Of a stretch of 64,000 nt of DNA, positions 61,340 to 64,000 are shown piece after piece. This stretch comes from Helianthus annuus (Eukaryota > Streptophyta > Magnoliopsida > Asterales > Asteraceae), in the NCBI RefSeq assembly GCF_002127325.2, contig NC_035433.2, forward strand, positions 79,054,079 to 79,118,078. The letters run 5' to 3'. The position numbers and the translations under genes were made by a program. Numbering within the stretch: the first letter of the stretch is position 1; each line of letters begins with the position of its first letter. The notes under the pieces were generated by a model that did no database searches, was not told where the DNA came from, and was given only the letters and a program-made list of their open reading frames with translations.

Positions 61340-62200
61340 GAATTTTTAAACGAAATGACTATTTCATACGAAATAGCCATTCCGTTTGAAAATTGATTTC
61401 GCTTGAAAAAGTGATTTCGCATGAAAATGCCTCTGTGCCTATTTCGTACGAAATAGGCAAGTCTATAAATAGTGGGGGTATTTCGCTTGAAACATTCATT
61501 ATTGTCATTTCTCTTCAAAGCTCATGTTAAAGCGATTTCACACGAAACACGAAATTCATCGATTTCAACCCGTTAAGTTGGTTTATTCAACTTATAATCA
61601 TGGGAAAGGTGAGAGTTCATGAAAATTTGAACTGAATCGGCTGTTTGATGTTGAACAGCGATGAACAGGACCAAAAACATAGATCTAGGGTTTATGTCTG
61701 AACTAAAACGGACAATAATCATACCTATGAACTCGGAATGTGTTGTAAATTTACTTTAGGGTTTCAATTTTAGATGGATTTGCATAAAGTCGGTAGATCA
61801 GATCTTAAAACTTAGATCTAGGGGTTGTTTATGGTCACAAATGAATAAAAATCATACCCATATGTTCGGAATTCATCATAGAACAAACCCAGAGAATCAA
61901 TTTCATCATCGGTTCATGTTATATTCAAACTGTAATTTTATCATTTTTAGACGAAACGACGGGCTATTTCGCACGAAATAGCACACTGATGAAAGTGTCA
62001 AATTCACACGAAATAGCTATTTCGTTTGAAGTTGATTTCGTTTGAAATCAGGCTATTTCGTTTGAAGTTGTTTTCGTTTGAAATCAGGGTATTCCGTTTG
62101 AAAAAGTGATTCCGTTTGAAACTTGATTTCATTTGAAAATGTGTTTTTGTTTGATAATGTTATTCAACTTGAAATGTCATTTCGCATGTAAATGTCATTT
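61340..62200 (+). promoter_or_regulatory. Second TTTCGT array and LTR-like internal promoter
   Basis: About 20 TTTCGYNYGAAA motifs. The palindrome ATTTCGTACGAAAT (61,441-61,454) lies 9 bases before TATA box TATAAATA (61,464-61,471), the same arrangement as in the LTR (palindrome, 8 bases, TATA). Downstream there is a splice-donor-like AAG|GTGAGAGTT at about 61,607 and a pyrimidine-rich acceptor TTGTTTTTCAG at 62,259-62,269. A spliced transcript for the accessory ORF is inferred. Confidence 0.6.
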
Positions 62201-62269
62201 CGTATGAATGAAGTGTTTGTGTTGAAAATTATTCTAAGTGTAACTTGCTTGTATGTTGTTGTTTTTCAG

Positions 62270-64000
62270 ACGTCAAATGTTCAGTATGATCCACTACACA
62301 ACATTTGTTGTGTTTACGATAAGGAGATACCAAAGATGGCTGAATTCACAGGGATTCTAGAGTTCATGGAAAGGTTACCGATTCAGAAGGCTTTAAAAAA
62401 TCAACATCTTGTTTTTCGGTCCCACATTGAACGGTTCTGGAAAAATGCAACATATGATGAAGAAAACAAAAGATAAATTCAATTGTGAGTTTGAATGACG
62501 AAGACAAACCGATCATTATCACAGAGCAGTTAGTACGTGAGGTGTTAGACTTTCCGGACGATGAAAATTCTCCGACAAAGTTTCCAGAGAAAATGGTGAA
62601 GGGTTGTATGCTACGGATGGGTTACAATGGTCCACTAAACAGTGCAAATTATCTGAAGTCATGTTTTCCAAAGGTTTACAAGTTTCTTATACATTCAGTG
62701 CTGCATGCTCTCAGTCACAAGAAGGGAGGTTATGATGTGATGCGGGATTATCAAATGAACATGGTGACGGCACTTTTTTGAATAAGAAGTATAACTTTTC
62801 AAAGATTGTGTTTCATTACATGAAAGAGAACATTACATCAAAAGGCAAGACTTGGATCTATCCACGATTTGTACATATGATGTTAGACCATGCGTATCCT
62901 GATTTCGAGAAAAATGAAAACAATGATTTGTTGGTGCAGTTCCACATGGATAATGAAATGCTGAAAGTACTGGCAAGATATCACAAAAATCATCCGGAGC
63001 CAACGACAAAAGCTGAATTCTTTGGGTTTATCAAAGACAAAAATTATGTTGATCCAGATCCGGTTGATCCTCAAAGATGGAGAAATGACGAGGAAATGAA
63101 AGAAGCAGGTTATGCAAAGGAGTTGAAAACACTTAAAAATTTCAAAGAAACTCGAAACGAGTGGTTTGTGAAAGAGGAATAGAAAAAGAGGAGCAGAAAA
63201 GCAACTCCTAAAGTACAAGTTGAGGAGGGTTCATCTTCACAACCAAAGAAGCGTCAAAAGAAGGTTGTTGAAACTATGCTTGTTGATGAATCAGAGGAAG
63301 AAGATGAAGCTGAAGCTGAAGGTGATGCTGAAGGAGATCAAGACCGTTTATCTCCTGAATCTGGTAATTTGTTGAAAGCTCTTAAAGCAAGTTTCAAAGC
63401 AGCCAAAGCAGCTGGTGACAATGAAGGTGACGAAAGTTCATCAAGTTCATCTGAAGAAGAAATTGATGAAAATGAACGTGCAGAAAGAATTAGAGCAGAA
63501 GTTGAGAAAGAAAAATAATTAAAGAGAAAAAGGAGAGAGGATAAAGATGATGAATTGTACAATCCATCTCCTGAACATATTCTAGAATCTCAAACACCTC
63601 CATCATCTGGTGGTAGGAAGAAAGCTAGTGCAAGAAAGCACGTGATTTCTCCAAAAGCAGCAACGAGAAAGTTGATTGTGAAGTTGCCTAAATGCACACC
63701 GAAATCAAAACCAAGTCAACCACCATCACCACCACCTGAACCATCACCACCTCAATCACCACATCAATCACCTCCAAAACAACCTACACCACCTCAATCA
63801 CCACATCAATCACCACCGTATCTATCATCATTATATCTATCACCACCACATCAAACACCAATCCAAGAACAACCTGTTTTCACTTCACCACCAATATTTC
63901 AAACACCACCATCTAAACAACCACAAGTCCAAACCACTCCTGGTTCTTCAAGCCTTAAAGATTTTCCTCACATTCTAGTGGATATTCCACTTGATGACAT
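62270..64000 (+). pseudogene. Copia B accessory ORF (envelope-like position), 3' end outside window
   Basis: Exon-like sequence starts at 62,270; the likely initiator is ATG 62,336 (MAEFTGILEFMERLPIQKAL). The domain to about 63,180 has ITEQLVREVLDFPDDE, YKFLIHSVLHALSHKKGGYD, NFSKIVFHYMKENI and TWIYPRFVHMMLDH, a pattern I recognise from retrotransposon-encoded proteins annotated as hypothetical in Asteraceae. It is followed by an acidic/Lys-rich region with nuclear-localisation-like KKRQKK (about 63,250) and a Pro-rich tail (63,700-63,930, SPPPEPSPPQSPHQSPP). No signal peptide or membrane segment is seen, so a classical envelope role is doubtful. Broken by a 1-base loss at about 62,474, an indel in T6 at 62,773 and stops at 63,180 and 63,516. 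Confidence 0.6.

Larger units (their letters stand above)
52044..64000 (+). mobile_element. Copia B: Maximus/SIRE-like element with accessory 3' ORF, right end outside window
   Basis: Order: LTR (52,044-52,482), PBS, motif-rich leader, long gag with coiled coil, protease, integrase, RT, RNase H, a 2.3-kb non-coding stretch with a second promoter-like region, and an accessory ORF running off the window. Long gag and an extra ORF after pol are features of the Sirevirus/Maximus group. It is inserted into the gypsy integrase at 52,043. Confidence 0.85.

Overview
This window is repeat-rich intergenic DNA of a flowering plant. I find no host gene I can defend. Nearly every base that can be explained belongs to a transposable element, and many elements are nested. 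A daisy-family (Asteraceae) genome is my best guess, from the style of the Maximus/SIRE-like copia and Tekay-like gypsy elements and from the accessory ORF at the right end; this is inference and no species can be named.

Layout. 1-15,873: a minus-strand Maximus/SIRE-like Ty1-copia element (copia A: gag, long leader, PBS, LTR) running off the left edge. It is split by a plus-strand Tekay-type Ty3-gypsy element (3,725-14,940, TSD TTTCC on both sides). 15,874-17,438: a minisatellite, (TA)n tracts and two small TIR elements. 17,439-40,845: a Mutator-like (MULE) TIR element, about 5.7 kb when its insertions are removed, with a broken FAR1-type exon and many palindromic TGTAACACGTGTTACA motifs. Inside it sits a non-coding LTR element, E1 (19,111-36,798, TSD ACATG). 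Inside E1 are an inverted LTR fragment and a second, minus-strand copy, E2 (27,596-35,340). E1 and E2 together form a very large inverted repeat. 40,857-41,725: two foldback MITEs with MULE-type ends. 41,747-44,087: another TIR element with unidentified ORFs. 44,233-44,455: a MITE. 44,490-47,667: diverged AT-rich tandem repeats. 47,668-48,840: a piece of another gypsy LTR. 48,918-52,043: a decayed gypsy gag-pol, cut in its integrase by a plus-strand copia element (copia B, 52,044 to beyond 64,000). Copia B has LTR, PBS, leader, gag, pol and a downstream accessory ORF.

Every coding region is broken by stops, frameshifts or lost catalytic residues, so none of these copies looks autonomous. The most unusual signals are non-coding: (1) repeated hairpins in the gypsy leaders with loop GTGAWW and compensating stem changes; (2) an LTR-like promoter and intron in front of the copia accessory ORF; (3) antisense tRNA-like pol III modules inside a gypsy LTR; (4) private short-motif arrays in almost every element, several of them palindromic.
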